A DNA stretch of 64,000 nucleotides, from the NCBI RefSeq assembly GCF_000523515.1, contig NZ_AWRU01000006.1, positions 623,557 through 687,556 of the forward strand. The letters run 5' to 3'. The stretch comes from Pedobacter sp. V48 (lineage in GTDB: Bacteria > Bacteroidota > Bacteroidia > Sphingobacteriales > Sphingobacteriaceae). A program made the translations under genes and the position numbers. The notes beneath the pieces are model-generated. The model was not told where the DNA came from. It searched no databases and was given only the letters and a program-made list of their open reading frames with translations. Within the stretch, counting starts at the first letter, position 1, and each line of letters begins with the position of its first letter. This document shows, piece after piece, positions 8,954 to 16,694 of the stretch.

Positions 8954-10204
8954 ATGAAAAGAGTAGTAGTAACAGGTTTAGGTGCTGTAACCCCGGTGGG
9001 AAATACAGTAAAAGAATTTTGGGACAATATAGTTGCCGGTAAAAGTGGCGCAGCTAAAATAACAAAATTTGATACCTCAAAATTCAAAACCAACTTTGCT
9101 GCTGAAGTGAAAAACTTTGATGCCGAAGCCTATATTGATAAAAAGGAAATCAAAAAATATGATTTGTATACTCAGTTCGCTATTGCAGCCAGCGATCAGG
9201 CCATCAAAGACTCAGGATTAGACTTTACAACAATGCCTGAAATTGATCGCTATGAAGTGGGGGTGATTTGGGGATCTGGAAATGGTGGTATTGGTACTTT
9301 TGAAGAGCAATTGAAAGAGTATCATCTTGGTGATGGAACGCCTAGATTTAGCCCGTATTTTATCCCTAAAATGATTGTTGATATTGCCGCTGGTGTAATT
9401 TCAATACGCAATAAGCTTCATGGCCCAAACTATGCTACTGTTTCGGCCTGCGCATCTTCTAACACTGCAATTATCAGCGCTTTTGATTCTATCCGTTTAG
9501 GCAAGGCCAACATTATGGTAGCAGGTGGTTCTGAGGCTGGTATTACTGAATCTTCCGTAGGTGGTTTTAACTCAGCACATGCTTTATCAAAAAGAAACGA
9601 TGATCCTGAAACTGCTTCGCGTCCGTTTGATGTAGACAGAGATGGTTTTGTGATTGGTGAGGGTGCCGGTGCTTTGATTTTAGAAGAACTGGAGCATGCT
9701 CAAAAAAGAGGTGCGCATATCTATGCGGAAATTGTTGGTGGCGGTATGGCAGCTGATGCTTATCACCTTACAGGTACTCCACCGGATGGTTTAGGTGCAT
9801 CTTTAGGTATTTCTAAGGCACTTGCTGACGCAGGAATAACTCCTGATAAAATTGATTATATCAATGCCCATGCAACTTCTACAGGTTTAGGAGACTCTGG
9901 AGAATTGAACGGAATTAAAAAAATATTTGGCGATTTGCCAGTTAAAATTAGTGCAACCAAATCTATGACCGGCCATTTGCTGGGTGGTGCAGGTGCTATT
10001 GAAAGTATAATCAGTATTCTTGCCATCAGAGACGGAATTATTCCGGGAACTATCAACACTAAAAATCTTGATCCTGCAATTCCTGAAGGTTTAAATATTG
10101 TATTAGGTAAATCTATTCACCAGCCTGTTAATTACGTACTGAACAACACATTTGGTTTCGGTGGTCACACTGCAACTTCTGTGTTTAAAAATTATGAGGC
10201 ATAG
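8954..10204 (+). CDS. fabF: 3-oxoacyl-[acyl-carrier-protein] synthase II (KAS II)
   Basis: This enzyme condenses malonyl-ACP with acyl-ACP in type II fatty acid elongation in the cytoplasm. The catalytic triad is intact: Cys166 in VSACASS, His306 in NAHATST and His341 in MTGHLLG, with Lys336 just before the last. The start is placed at the ATG that gives MKRVVVTGLGAVTP, the usual N-terminus; a GTG 45 bases upstream would add residues not typical of the family. The 416-residue length is standard. It stands alone here, without acpP or rnc beside it. A strong hairpin follows. It is the housekeeping counterpart of the specialised ketosynthase at 39611-40885. Confidence 0.97.
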   Translation: MKRVVVTGLGAVTPVGNTVKEFWDNIVAGKSGAAKITKFDTSKFKTNFAAEVKNFDAEAYIDKKEIKKYDLYTQFAIAASDQAIKDSGLDFTTMPEIDRYEVGVIWGSGNGGIGTFEEQLKEYHLGDGTPRFSPYFIPKMIVDIAAGVISIRNKLHGPNYATVSACASSNTAIISAFDSIRLGKANIMVAGGSEAGITESSVGGFNSAHALSKRNDDPETASRPFDVDRDGFVIGEGAGALILEELEHAQKRGAHIYAEIVGGGMAADAYHLTGTPPDGLGASLGISKALADAGITPDKIDYINAHATSTGLGDSGELNGIKKIFGDLPVKISATKSMTGHLLGGAGAIESIISILAIRDGIIPGTINTKNLDPAIPEGLNIVLGKSIHQPVNYVLNNTFGFGGHTATSVFKNYEA

Positions 10205-10245
10205 TAAATAATTAATTGTCTTTTACGTAGCGTGGTATTTCCAAC

Positions 10246-10286
10246 TTAACAATAATCGTCTTTCTTGTAAAGACGATTATTGTTAA
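10246..10286. terminator. Perfect 18-bp stem hairpin between fabF and the AAA pseudogene
   Basis: The two 18-base arms (AACAATAATCGTCTTT plus two flanking pairs) are perfectly complementary around the loop CTTGT. A short T-run follows after a few bases, so it can end fabF transcription. It also lies just upstream of the promoter of the broken AAA gene and could once have served as an operator. Confidence 0.65.
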
Positions 10287-10306
10287 AATTGTCTTTTTTA
10301 TGAAGA

Positions 10307-10314
10307 TAGTTTTG
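10307..10314 (+). promoter_or_regulatory. Candidate -7 element of the AAA pseudogene
   Basis: TAGTTTTG fits TAnnTTTG and ends six bases before the ATG, which would give an almost leaderless transcript. No well-spaced -33 box is clear. Confidence 0.4.
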
Positions 10315-10320
10315 TGTATT

Positions 10321-10662
10321 ATGAAAGAGACCTTAAAAGAGGTATTAATTCAAAACCAAGAAAGAAACCTTTCTAAAGGGCTTAGGTCGCGCAACACAGG
10401 TATATCATTGGACCTTGAAAAAATACAAGCTATCATTGGTCCCCGGCGTGTAGGTAAAACTTGAGCAATGCAGTTAGCCATTGAAGAATTAAAGAAAACC
10501 CGCGGTGTATCGCCAGGACAGATTATCTATTTCAATTTTGAAGATGAGCGTTTAACACGGTGTACATATTCTAATAATGCCAGCTTGGAAATGGATGTTA
10601 AACTGTTAACTCTGTACCAAAGCCCGAATTGGACTTTTGTTCTCCTAAAAATAAAGATTTAA
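10321..10662 (+). pseudogene. Truncated AAA-family ATPase (AAA_14/DUF4143 type) with a nonsense codon
   Basis: An ATG at 10321 opens a frame reading like the N-terminus of an AAA_14/DUF4143 ATPase, including the Walker A motif GPRRVGKT. An in-frame TGA at 10462-10464 then interrupts it exactly where Ser/Thr of the P-loop should follow. The same frame resumes (AMQLAIEELKK, then IIYFNFEDERL, the usual strand 2). After about 30 more family-like residues the sequence loses similarity and stops at 10662. Only about 110 codons remain of the usual 380-400. Both a nonsense mutation and a large deletion are therefore present. An intact relative of the same broad family is at 46889-48088. Confidence 0.85.
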
Positions 10663-10671
10663 CTTGCCTGT

Positions 10672-12300
10672 ATGAACATAGAATTCAATAAGAATGAAGA
10701 CGTTAATAAACAGTCAGTTTATGACTTAAAAACACGGCTCAAAAAGATATATAAAGGTGGGGGAGAGAAGAACGCGGCTAAACAAAAGGACAAGGGTAAA
10801 TTATTGGCAAGAGAACGGATCTCTTACCTAATAGATAAAGAGAGCCAGTTTCTGGAAATTGGAGCTTTTGCTGCAGATGAAATGTATGCTGAGCAGGGTG
10901 GTTGTCCATCGGCCGGTGTGGTTTGCGGTATCGGATATGTATCGGGCAGGCAATGTATGATTGTAGCCAACGACGCGACCGTAAAAGCAGGTGCCTGGTT
11001 TCCTCTGACTGCTAAGAAAAATCTTAGGGCGCAGGAAATTGCAATGGAAAACAGACTGCCGGTAATCTATCTGGTTGATAGTGCAGGTGTTTATTTACCT
11101 ATGCAGGATGAGATTTTTCCTGATAAGGAACATTTCGGACGAATGTTTAGAAACAACGCCATCATGTCGGCCGATGGGATTGTACAGATTTCGGCAATAA
11201 TGGGCTCTTGTGTAGCTGGTGGTGCTTATTTGCCAATCATGAGCGATGAAGCAATGATTGTTGATGGTACAGGTTCTGTGTTCCTGGCAGGGTCTTATCT
11301 TGTTAAATCAGCAATTGGCGAAGACGTAGATAATGAAACCCTGGGTGGGGCTACTACCCATTGCGAAATATCAGGCGTTACCGACTATAAGCATCCTAAT
11401 GATCAGGCTTGTTTAGATAGCATTCGTAACATCATGAGCATGCTGGGTGCACCTCAGGTAGCCGGATTTGATAGGATTAAGCCCGCTTTACCTAAACTCG
11501 ATCCGGAACAAATTTACGGGATACTGCCAGAAAACAGAGAAAAACCTTATGATATGCTCGAGGTAGTTCATCGTTTGGTAGATAACTCTGAATTTGAAGA
11601 ATATAAGAAATTGTATGGACAGAGCATCATCTGCGGATTAGGGCGTATTGATGGATGGGCAGTTGGTATAGTTGCCAACCAGCGAAAAGTTGTTAAATCT
11701 AAAAAAGGGGAGATGCAGTTCGGAGGGGTAATTTATTCGGATAGTGCCGATAAGGCAACACGGTTTATCATGAACTGCAATCAGAAAAAAATCCCTTTGG
11801 TGTTTTTACAGGATGTAACAGGCTTTATGGTAGGCAGCAGATCTGAGCATGGAGGCATCATTAAAGATGGTGCAAAAATGGTAAACGCGGTTGCGAACTC
11901 AGTTGTGCCTAAGTTTACCATTGTAATAGGAAACTCTTATGGTGCCGGTAATTATGCGATGTGCGGTAAAGCATATGATCCGCGATTGATTTATGCCTGG
12001 CCAAGTGCTAAAATTGCAGTTATGGGTGGCTCGCAGGCTGCTAAAGTATTGCTGCAGATTCAGGAAGCGTCGCTAAAAGCAAAAGGAGAGTTGATTACGC
12101 CTGAAAAAGAAGAAGAATTGTTAAAAGAAATCACCGATAGGTATAACAGTCAAACTACTCCTTATTATGCTGCGGCAAGGTTATGGGTTGATGGTATTAT
12201 TGACCCTTCAGAGACTAGAAAAGTAATTTCTATAGGTATAGAAGCGGCCAATCAATCGCCTATAAAAAAGCAGTTTAACGTAGGTGTTATCCAGACCTAG
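10672..12300 (+). CDS. Acyl-CoA carboxylase, carboxyltransferase (beta) subunit, methylcrotonyl-CoA type
   Basis: This is the carboxyltransferase subunit of a biotin-dependent acyl-CoA carboxylase. Both crotonase-like halves are present in 542 residues. The N half has the acyl-CoA site (LVDSAGVYLPMQDE, then GSCVAGGAYLP) and the C half the carboxybiotin site (FLQDVTGFMVG, then NSYGAGNYAMCG). The VDSAG..LP..DE..PD..HFGR spacing resembles methylcrotonyl-CoA carboxylase (leucine catabolism) more than propionyl- or acetyl-CoA enzymes. The biotin carboxylase and carrier subunit are not adjacent. It starts 9 bases after the AAA pseudogene. Exact substrate is an inference. Confidence 0.88.
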   Translation: MNIEFNKNEDVNKQSVYDLKTRLKKIYKGGGEKNAAKQKDKGKLLARERISYLIDKESQFLEIGAFAADEMYAEQGGCPSAGVVCGIGYVSGRQCMIVANDATVKAGAWFPLTAKKNLRAQEIAMENRLPVIYLVDSAGVYLPMQDEIFPDKEHFGRMFRNNAIMSADGIVQISAIMGSCVAGGAYLPIMSDEAMIVDGTGSVFLAGSYLVKSAIGEDVDNETLGGATTHCEISGVTDYKHPNDQACLDSIRNIMSMLGAPQVAGFDRIKPALPKLDPEQIYGILPENREKPYDMLEVVHRLVDNSEFEEYKKLYGQSIICGLGRIDGWAVGIVANQRKVVKSKKGEMQFGGVIYSDSADKATRFIMNCNQKKIPLVFLQDVTGFMVGSRSEHGGIIKDGAKMVNAVANSVVPKFTIVIGNSYGAGNYAMCGKAYDPRLIYAWPSAKIAVMGGSQAAKVLLQIQEASLKAKGELITPEKEEELLKEITDRYNSQTTPYYAAARLWVDGIIDPSETRKVISIGIEAANQSPIKKQFNVGVIQT

Positions 12301-12350
12301 GCGGAATTATAATCTGGAAATCACAATGTTGCCTTTGTTGTGTGCCAGCG

Positions 12351-12382
12351 TTTGACGGATAGCGGGATAAAGCGTAATTTTG
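12351..12382 (+). promoter_or_regulatory. Bacteroidota-type promoter of trxB
   Basis: TTTG at 12351-12354 and TAATTTTG at 12375-12382 are separated by 20 bases, matching the TTTG-N19/21-TAnnTTTG consensus. The predicted start site leaves a leader of about 20 bases before the ATG at 12407. Confidence 0.8.
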
Positions 12383-12406
12383 TACTTTAATAAGAAAGAA
12401 ACATAT

Positions 12407-13369
12407 ATGTCAGAAGAAATAGAACACGTTCAATGTTTAATTATAGGTTCAGGTCCGGCAGGATATACTGCTGCAATTTATGCGGCCCGTGCTGATCTTA
12501 AGCCGGTTATGTATACCGGTATGGAACCTGGTGGTCAATTAACGCAGACTACTGATGTTGATAATTTCCCAGGTTACCCAGGTGGCATTATGGGGCCTGA
12601 GATGATGGAAGATTTCCGTAAACAGGCAGAACGTTTTGGAACTGATATCCGTTTTGGATATGTAAGTTCTGTAGACTTTTCATCTTTGCCTCATAAGGTA
12701 GTTGTTGATGAGATTAAAACCATCACAGCTGATACTGTAATTATCTCCACAGGTGCCACAGCTAAATGGCTTGGTTTACCTAGTGAACAACAATATAATG
12801 GTTTTGGTGTATCTGCATGTGCGGTATGCGACGGCTTTTTCTTTAAAGGACAGGACGTGGCTATAGTTGGTGCTGGTGATACTGCTGCTGAAGAGGCTAC
12901 TTACCTTGCAAAGCTTTGTAAAAAAGTATATATGATTGTGCGCAGAGATGAGTTCAGAGCTTCAAAAGCTATGGTACACAGGGTATTAAATACGCCAAAT
13001 ATTGAAGTGATTTATAACTCTGAAACCAAAGAAATTCTGGGTAACGGTAAAAATGTTACTGCGGTAAGAATAGTAAACAACCAATCTGGTGCAGAAACTG
13101 ATTTGCCGGTTGAAGGTTTCTTTGTAGCTATTGGCCATAAACCAAATACCGATATCTTTAAAGGATGGTTGGATATGGATGAAACAGGTTATTTAAAAAC
13201 AATCCCTGGAACTTCGAAAACCAACATAGAAGGTGTTTTTGCCAGTGGAGATGTTCAGGATCATTACTATCGCCAGGCGGTTACAGCTGCGGGTTCTGGT
13301 TGTATGGCTGCTTTAGATGCAGAGCGTTATCTGGCGGCAAAAGAGCATGAAGTAAAAGAAGTGTTGTAA
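12407..13369 (+). CDS. trxB: Thioredoxin reductase
   Basis: This flavoprotein passes electrons from NADPH to thioredoxin in the cytoplasm. The FAD-binding motif GSGPAGYTAA starts at residue 14. The redox-active pair is Cys138-Ala-Val-Cys141 followed by DG, the class signature. The NADPH fold follows (GAGDTAAEEA) and the C-terminal FAD motif is GVFASGDVQD. The start is the ATG at 12407; an upstream TTG overlaps the -7 promoter element and is unlikely. At 320 residues the protein is full length. It has its own promoter and a clear terminator, so it is a single-gene unit. Confidence 0.97.
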   Translation: MSEEIEHVQCLIIGSGPAGYTAAIYAARADLKPVMYTGMEPGGQLTQTTDVDNFPGYPGGIMGPEMMEDFRKQAERFGTDIRFGYVSSVDFSSLPHKVVVDEIKTITADTVIISTGATAKWLGLPSEQQYNGFGVSACAVCDGFFFKGQDVAIVGAGDTAAEEATYLAKLCKKVYMIVRRDEFRASKAMVHRVLNTPNIEVIYNSETKEILGNGKNVTAVRIVNNQSGAETDLPVEGFFVAIGHKPNTDIFKGWLDMDETGYLKTIPGTSKTNIEGVFASGDVQDHYYRQAVTAAGSGCMAALDAERYLAAKEHEVKEVL

Positions 13370-13391
13370 GTAACATTTTAATGAAAATATG

Positions 13392-13421
13392 GGCAGAATC
13401 GCATGGTTCTGCCTTTTTTTT
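13392..13421 (+). terminator. Rho-independent terminator of trxB
   Basis: The 7-base arms GGCAGAA and TTCTGCC enclose an 8-base loop and are followed by eight T residues. Confidence 0.9.
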
Positions 13422-13487
13422 GCCCATCTTTCTCTAAGATTTTTTTATCTTGGGGCTTGATTTAAAATAAATTATTTAACCTAACAC

Positions 13488-15395
13488 ATGAAAAGATTAT
13501 TATCAGTTGCTCTCGTGGCATTTATGTCTGTGGGTGCATTTGCACAAACAGATGCCAATATGGGCATTATTCCTGCACCCGTATCTGTAATAAAGAAAAG
13601 CGGAGCCTTTAAACTGGACAAAACTGTTGTATTGTTGTCTGCAGATGCAGCTAATGCAAAGATGGCCGATTTGCTAAACGCTTCTATTACCACGAAGGCA
13701 GGATTTGCGCTTAGAGAAACAAATGCTTTAAAAGCAAATGAAAGAGCAATTGTATTGACCTCGGCAGGCGCTGAGAAATTACCTGCAGAAGGTTATACGA
13801 TTGATATTACTGATAAAAAAATCACGGTAACGGGTAAAGATGCAGGATTGTTCTATGCAGTTCAATCTATGATCCAGTTGATGCCTGAAAAGAAAAATAA
13901 TGAGTTAACGATAAGTGCAGCAGAGATTAACGATTATCCTCGTTTTAAATACAGAGGAATGCACCTTGATGTTGGGCGCCATATGTTCCCGGTAGCTTTT
14001 ATCAAGAAGTATATCGATTTAATGTCTCAATATAAATTAAATAATTTCCACTGGCATTTAACCGAAGATCAGGGGTGGAGAATTGAGATCAAGAAATACC
14101 CTAAACTAACCACAGTTGGTGCAACCAGAAGCGGTACCATTATTGGTCACCACCCTGGAGTAGGTACAGATAACAAAGAGTACAAAGGTTTTTATACTCA
14201 GCAAGAGGCTAAAGAGGTTGTTGCTTATGCAGCAGCAAGATTTATTAACGTAATTCCTGAGATTGAACTTCCGGGCCATGCTTCAGCAGCAATTGCGGCT
14301 TATCCGGAATTAAGTTCATTCCCTAACAGAGATACTTTTGTTGATGCGAAAACACCTTGGTCTGGTTCCAGAAAAGGAAAGCAAGTGCAACAACAATGGG
14401 GTGTATTTGATGATGTATTTGTTCCTAGCGACAATACCTTTAAATTTTTAGAAGATGTTTTGGATGAGGTAATCGCGATTTTCCCTTCTAAATACATTCA
14501 TATCGGTGGTGATGAGAGCCCTAAAGAATACTGGAAAGAAAGTGAGTTTTGCCAGAACTTAATCAAAAAACTTGGGTTAAAAGATGAACACGAGTTACAA
14601 AGCTATTTTATCCAGAGAATTGAAAAACACATCAATGCAAAAGGCCGTTCTATAATTGGATGGGATGAGATTCTTGAAGGAGGTTTAGCACCTAACGCTA
14701 CCGTAATGTCGTGGAGAGGCACAGAAGGTGGTATTGCTGCGGCAAAACAAAACCATGATGTGATCATGACCCCAGGCGGACCTATTGGACTTTACTTTGA
14801 TCATAAACAATCTAATTCTGTTGATGAGCCAACAAATATTGGTGGTTTAGCACCTTATTCTTTAGCATATGCTTACGATCCAATGCCAAAAGAATTAACT
14901 GCTGATCAGCAGAAACATATTGTAGGTGTACAGGCTAACCTGTGGACTGAGTATATTCAAACTCCTGAAAAAGTGGAGTATATGATTTTACCAAGAATGT
15001 TCTCATTATCAGAGATTGCCTGGAGCAAGCTTGATCGTAAGGACTTTAAAAACTTCTCTGAAGAACGCATTCCTGTGCATTTGGCCAGATTAGATAAAAC
15101 CAATACCAACTACTGGGTTCCAACTCCGCTTGGCTTAACAACCGAGAAGGTAGTGAATGGTGAAGAGTTTAGTCTTGATTTGAAAGCACCAATACCAGGT
15201 TCAAAAGTATTTTATACTTTAGATCTTACGCGTCCTTCTGAAACCGCTACCTTAGTTAACAGCCCTGTTAAAGTGATTGTTCCTAAGGGAGAAAAACGTG
15301 TTTTAAAAACTATTGTAATTACTCCAAGTGGTAAACGCAGTGTTGTTACAGAAACAATTTTGAACAATGGTGCTTCGGATGTAAAAACTAAATAG
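13488..15395 (+). CDS. Beta-N-acetylhexosaminidase (GH20), secreted
   Basis: This enzyme removes terminal N-acetylhexosamine from chitin oligomers, glycans or murein fragments. A standard Sec signal ends near AFAQ at residue 20. A GH20b domain spans roughly residues 25-150, then the GH20 barrel starts at YPRFKYRGMHLDVGRH. The catalytic pair of the substrate-assisted mechanism is Asp342-Glu343 in HIGGDESPK. A beta-rich C-terminal domain, resembling the Ig-like tail of chitobiases, covers about residues 540-635. No lipobox is present, so it is probably periplasmic or released. It is probably monocistronic; a small lipoprotein gene follows after 40 bases. Confidence 0.95.
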   Translation: MKRLLSVALVAFMSVGAFAQTDANMGIIPAPVSVIKKSGAFKLDKTVVLLSADAANAKMADLLNASITTKAGFALRETNALKANERAIVLTSAGAEKLPAEGYTIDITDKKITVTGKDAGLFYAVQSMIQLMPEKKNNELTISAAEINDYPRFKYRGMHLDVGRHMFPVAFIKKYIDLMSQYKLNNFHWHLTEDQGWRIEIKKYPKLTTVGATRSGTIIGHHPGVGTDNKEYKGFYTQQEAKEVVAYAAARFINVIPEIELPGHASAAIAAYPELSSFPNRDTFVDAKTPWSGSRKGKQVQQQWGVFDDVFVPSDNTFKFLEDVLDEVIAIFPSKYIHIGGDESPKEYWKESEFCQNLIKKLGLKDEHELQSYFIQRIEKHINAKGRSIIGWDEILEGGLAPNATVMSWRGTEGGIAAAKQNHDVIMTPGGPIGLYFDHKQSNSVDEPTNIGGLAPYSLAYAYDPMPKELTADQQKHIVGVQANLWTEYIQTPEKVEYMILPRMFSLSEIAWSKLDRKDFKNFSEERIPVHLARLDKTNTNYWVPTPLGLTTEKVVNGEEFSLDLKAPIPGSKVFYTLDLTRPSETATLVNSPVKVIVPKGEKRVLKTIVITPSGKRSVVTETILNNGASDVKTK

Positions 15396-15435
15396 TAGTT
15401 TGCATTGTATAAATTGTATTTACATTAAAAAGTAA

Positions 15436-16059
15436 ATGATGAAATTGATGAAATACTTAATAAAGCAGCCTCTTCTATTTGCGGGGCTGCTTTTATTGGC
15501 TTCCTGCAGCGACTCTTCTAAGAAGGATACAGATGTAAAACAGAGTGAACCTGTTGCGGCTAAGCAAAAAGGTCAGTTTGTTTTTTACAAGGATATAGCA
15601 ATAAGACCAGGTATCAATTTTGAGGTAGTAAGCTGGGGTAAAGGGGTTGATAGTGTAGGTGGTTACCTGATACTGATGTCCGATTCGCTTAAAAGCAATT
15701 ACAAATCGTTTTCTAATGAACGTACTGGCATTATAACTGACGCATGGAACATGGATTTAGATAACGATGGCAATCCGGAAATTTACATCGAGCTATTAAG
15801 CAAGAAGAATGTTCTGGATCTTAACGTTTTCGAATATTCGGATGGCAATTTTAACAAGATCACTTTCCCGGCATTAAGCGATAGAGCTAAAAAAACCTAT
15901 GCAGGTAATGATAAATTCGTGATCAAGAATGGCGACCTATTCCGCACTTATCCTATCGTAAATTCAAAAGATACTACTCAAAAGGATGGTACTTTAAAAA
16001 CATTACAATATAGACTTAGCGGTAATAGCTTCTCTATATCTGAAATAGAGAGTGAATAG
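15436..16059 (+). CDS. Putative lipoprotein of unknown function (PliI-like features)
   Basis: This 207-residue protein has a lipoprotein signal ending at Cys24 (LLASC) with Ser-Asp after it. The mature part contains a DLDNDGNPE motif, an Asp-rich loop like those in FG-GAP or PliI-type lysozyme-inhibitor proteins, within a region reading ITDAWNMDLDNDGNPEIYIE. That motif is the only basis for comparing it with the PliI family, and I hold it loosely. It lies 40 bases after the GH20 gene. Two in-frame ATGs open the gene (MMKLM); the first is given. It ends two bases from the converging response-regulator gene. Confidence 0.6.
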   Translation: MMKLMKYLIKQPLLFAGLLLLASCSDSSKKDTDVKQSEPVAAKQKGQFVFYKDIAIRPGINFEVVSWGKGVDSVGGYLILMSDSLKSNYKSFSNERTGIITDAWNMDLDNDGNPEIYIELLSKKNVLDLNVFEYSDGNFNKITFPALSDRAKKTYAGNDKFVIKNGDLFRTYPIVNSKDTTQKDGTLKTLQYRLSGNSFSISEIESE

Positions 16060-16061
16060 GC

Positions 16062-16694
16062 TTATATCAGCTTATTGGTTCTTGCCACATTTATGGCGTC
16101 AGCTTTCGAGTTGACGTCTAATTTAATGTAAATGTTCTTTACATGAGTTTTAACCGTTTCTACGTCTATAAACAATTGAGTGGCGATCTGGCCACGATCT
16201 TTTCCCTCAGCAATTAATTCCAATATCTGCGTTTCTCTTTTGGTAAGCGGCGAGTGCTGGTTTTTTTGGAGAGACATAATTACTTTCTTTGAAACATCGG
16301 GGCTCATGGGGCCGCCGCCGTGCATTACCTCTTTAATTGCGTCAATTATTTTTGATGAAGGCGTATTCTTGGTGAAATAGCCCGAAGCACCATTTGCCAA
16401 TGCGTCCAGTATTATTTTTTCGGTTTCATATACGGTAAGCATAATGATGTAAACATTAGGCAGCATCTTTTTTAGCTGGGGTAAAGCTTCAATGCCGCTT
16501 GTACCAGGCAGCTGTATATCCAATATGATCACATCCGGGTTGTCTTTTGCAATTTTAGGCTTTGCAACATCAAATGAAGGATAAGCATTTACCACGGTAT
16601 ATGGAGAGGTATTGTCTATCAGGTAGTGGTAGCCTTCTCTGATGGTTTTATCATCTTCAATAATTACAATTCTTGCGGCTTCCTGATTAGGCAT
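16062..16694 (-). CDS. NarL/LuxR-type response regulator
   Basis: This two-domain regulator has an N-terminal receiver with the acidic pair Glu14-Asp15 and the phospho-accepting Asp59 in IILDIQLPG, and Lys109 in YFTKNTP. The C-terminal LuxR helix-turn-helix spans about residues 145-205 (LTKRETQILELIAEG, then VETVKTHVKNIYIKL). The start overlaps the end of the upstream sensor kinase gene by eight bases, so the pair is translationally coupled and forms a classical two-component system. Targets are unknown; the divergent AraC gene and the glycosidases upstream are possibilities only. Confidence 0.95.
   Translation of the reverse strand: MPNQEAARIVIIEDDKTIREGYHYLIDNTSPYTVVNAYPSFDVAKPKIAKDNPDVIILDIQLPGTSGIEALPQLKKMLPNVYIIMLTVYETEKIILDALANGASGYFTKNTPSSKIIDAIKEVMHGGGPMSPDVSKKVIMSLQKNQHSPLTKRETQILELIAEGKDRGQIATQLFIDVETVKTHVKNIYIKLDVNSKADAINVARTNKLI

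Noticed and set aside
10468..10662. Separate small gene downstream of the TGA
   Set aside because: It is in frame with the upstream part of the AAA gene and continues its ATPase sequence, so it is part of the pseudogene.
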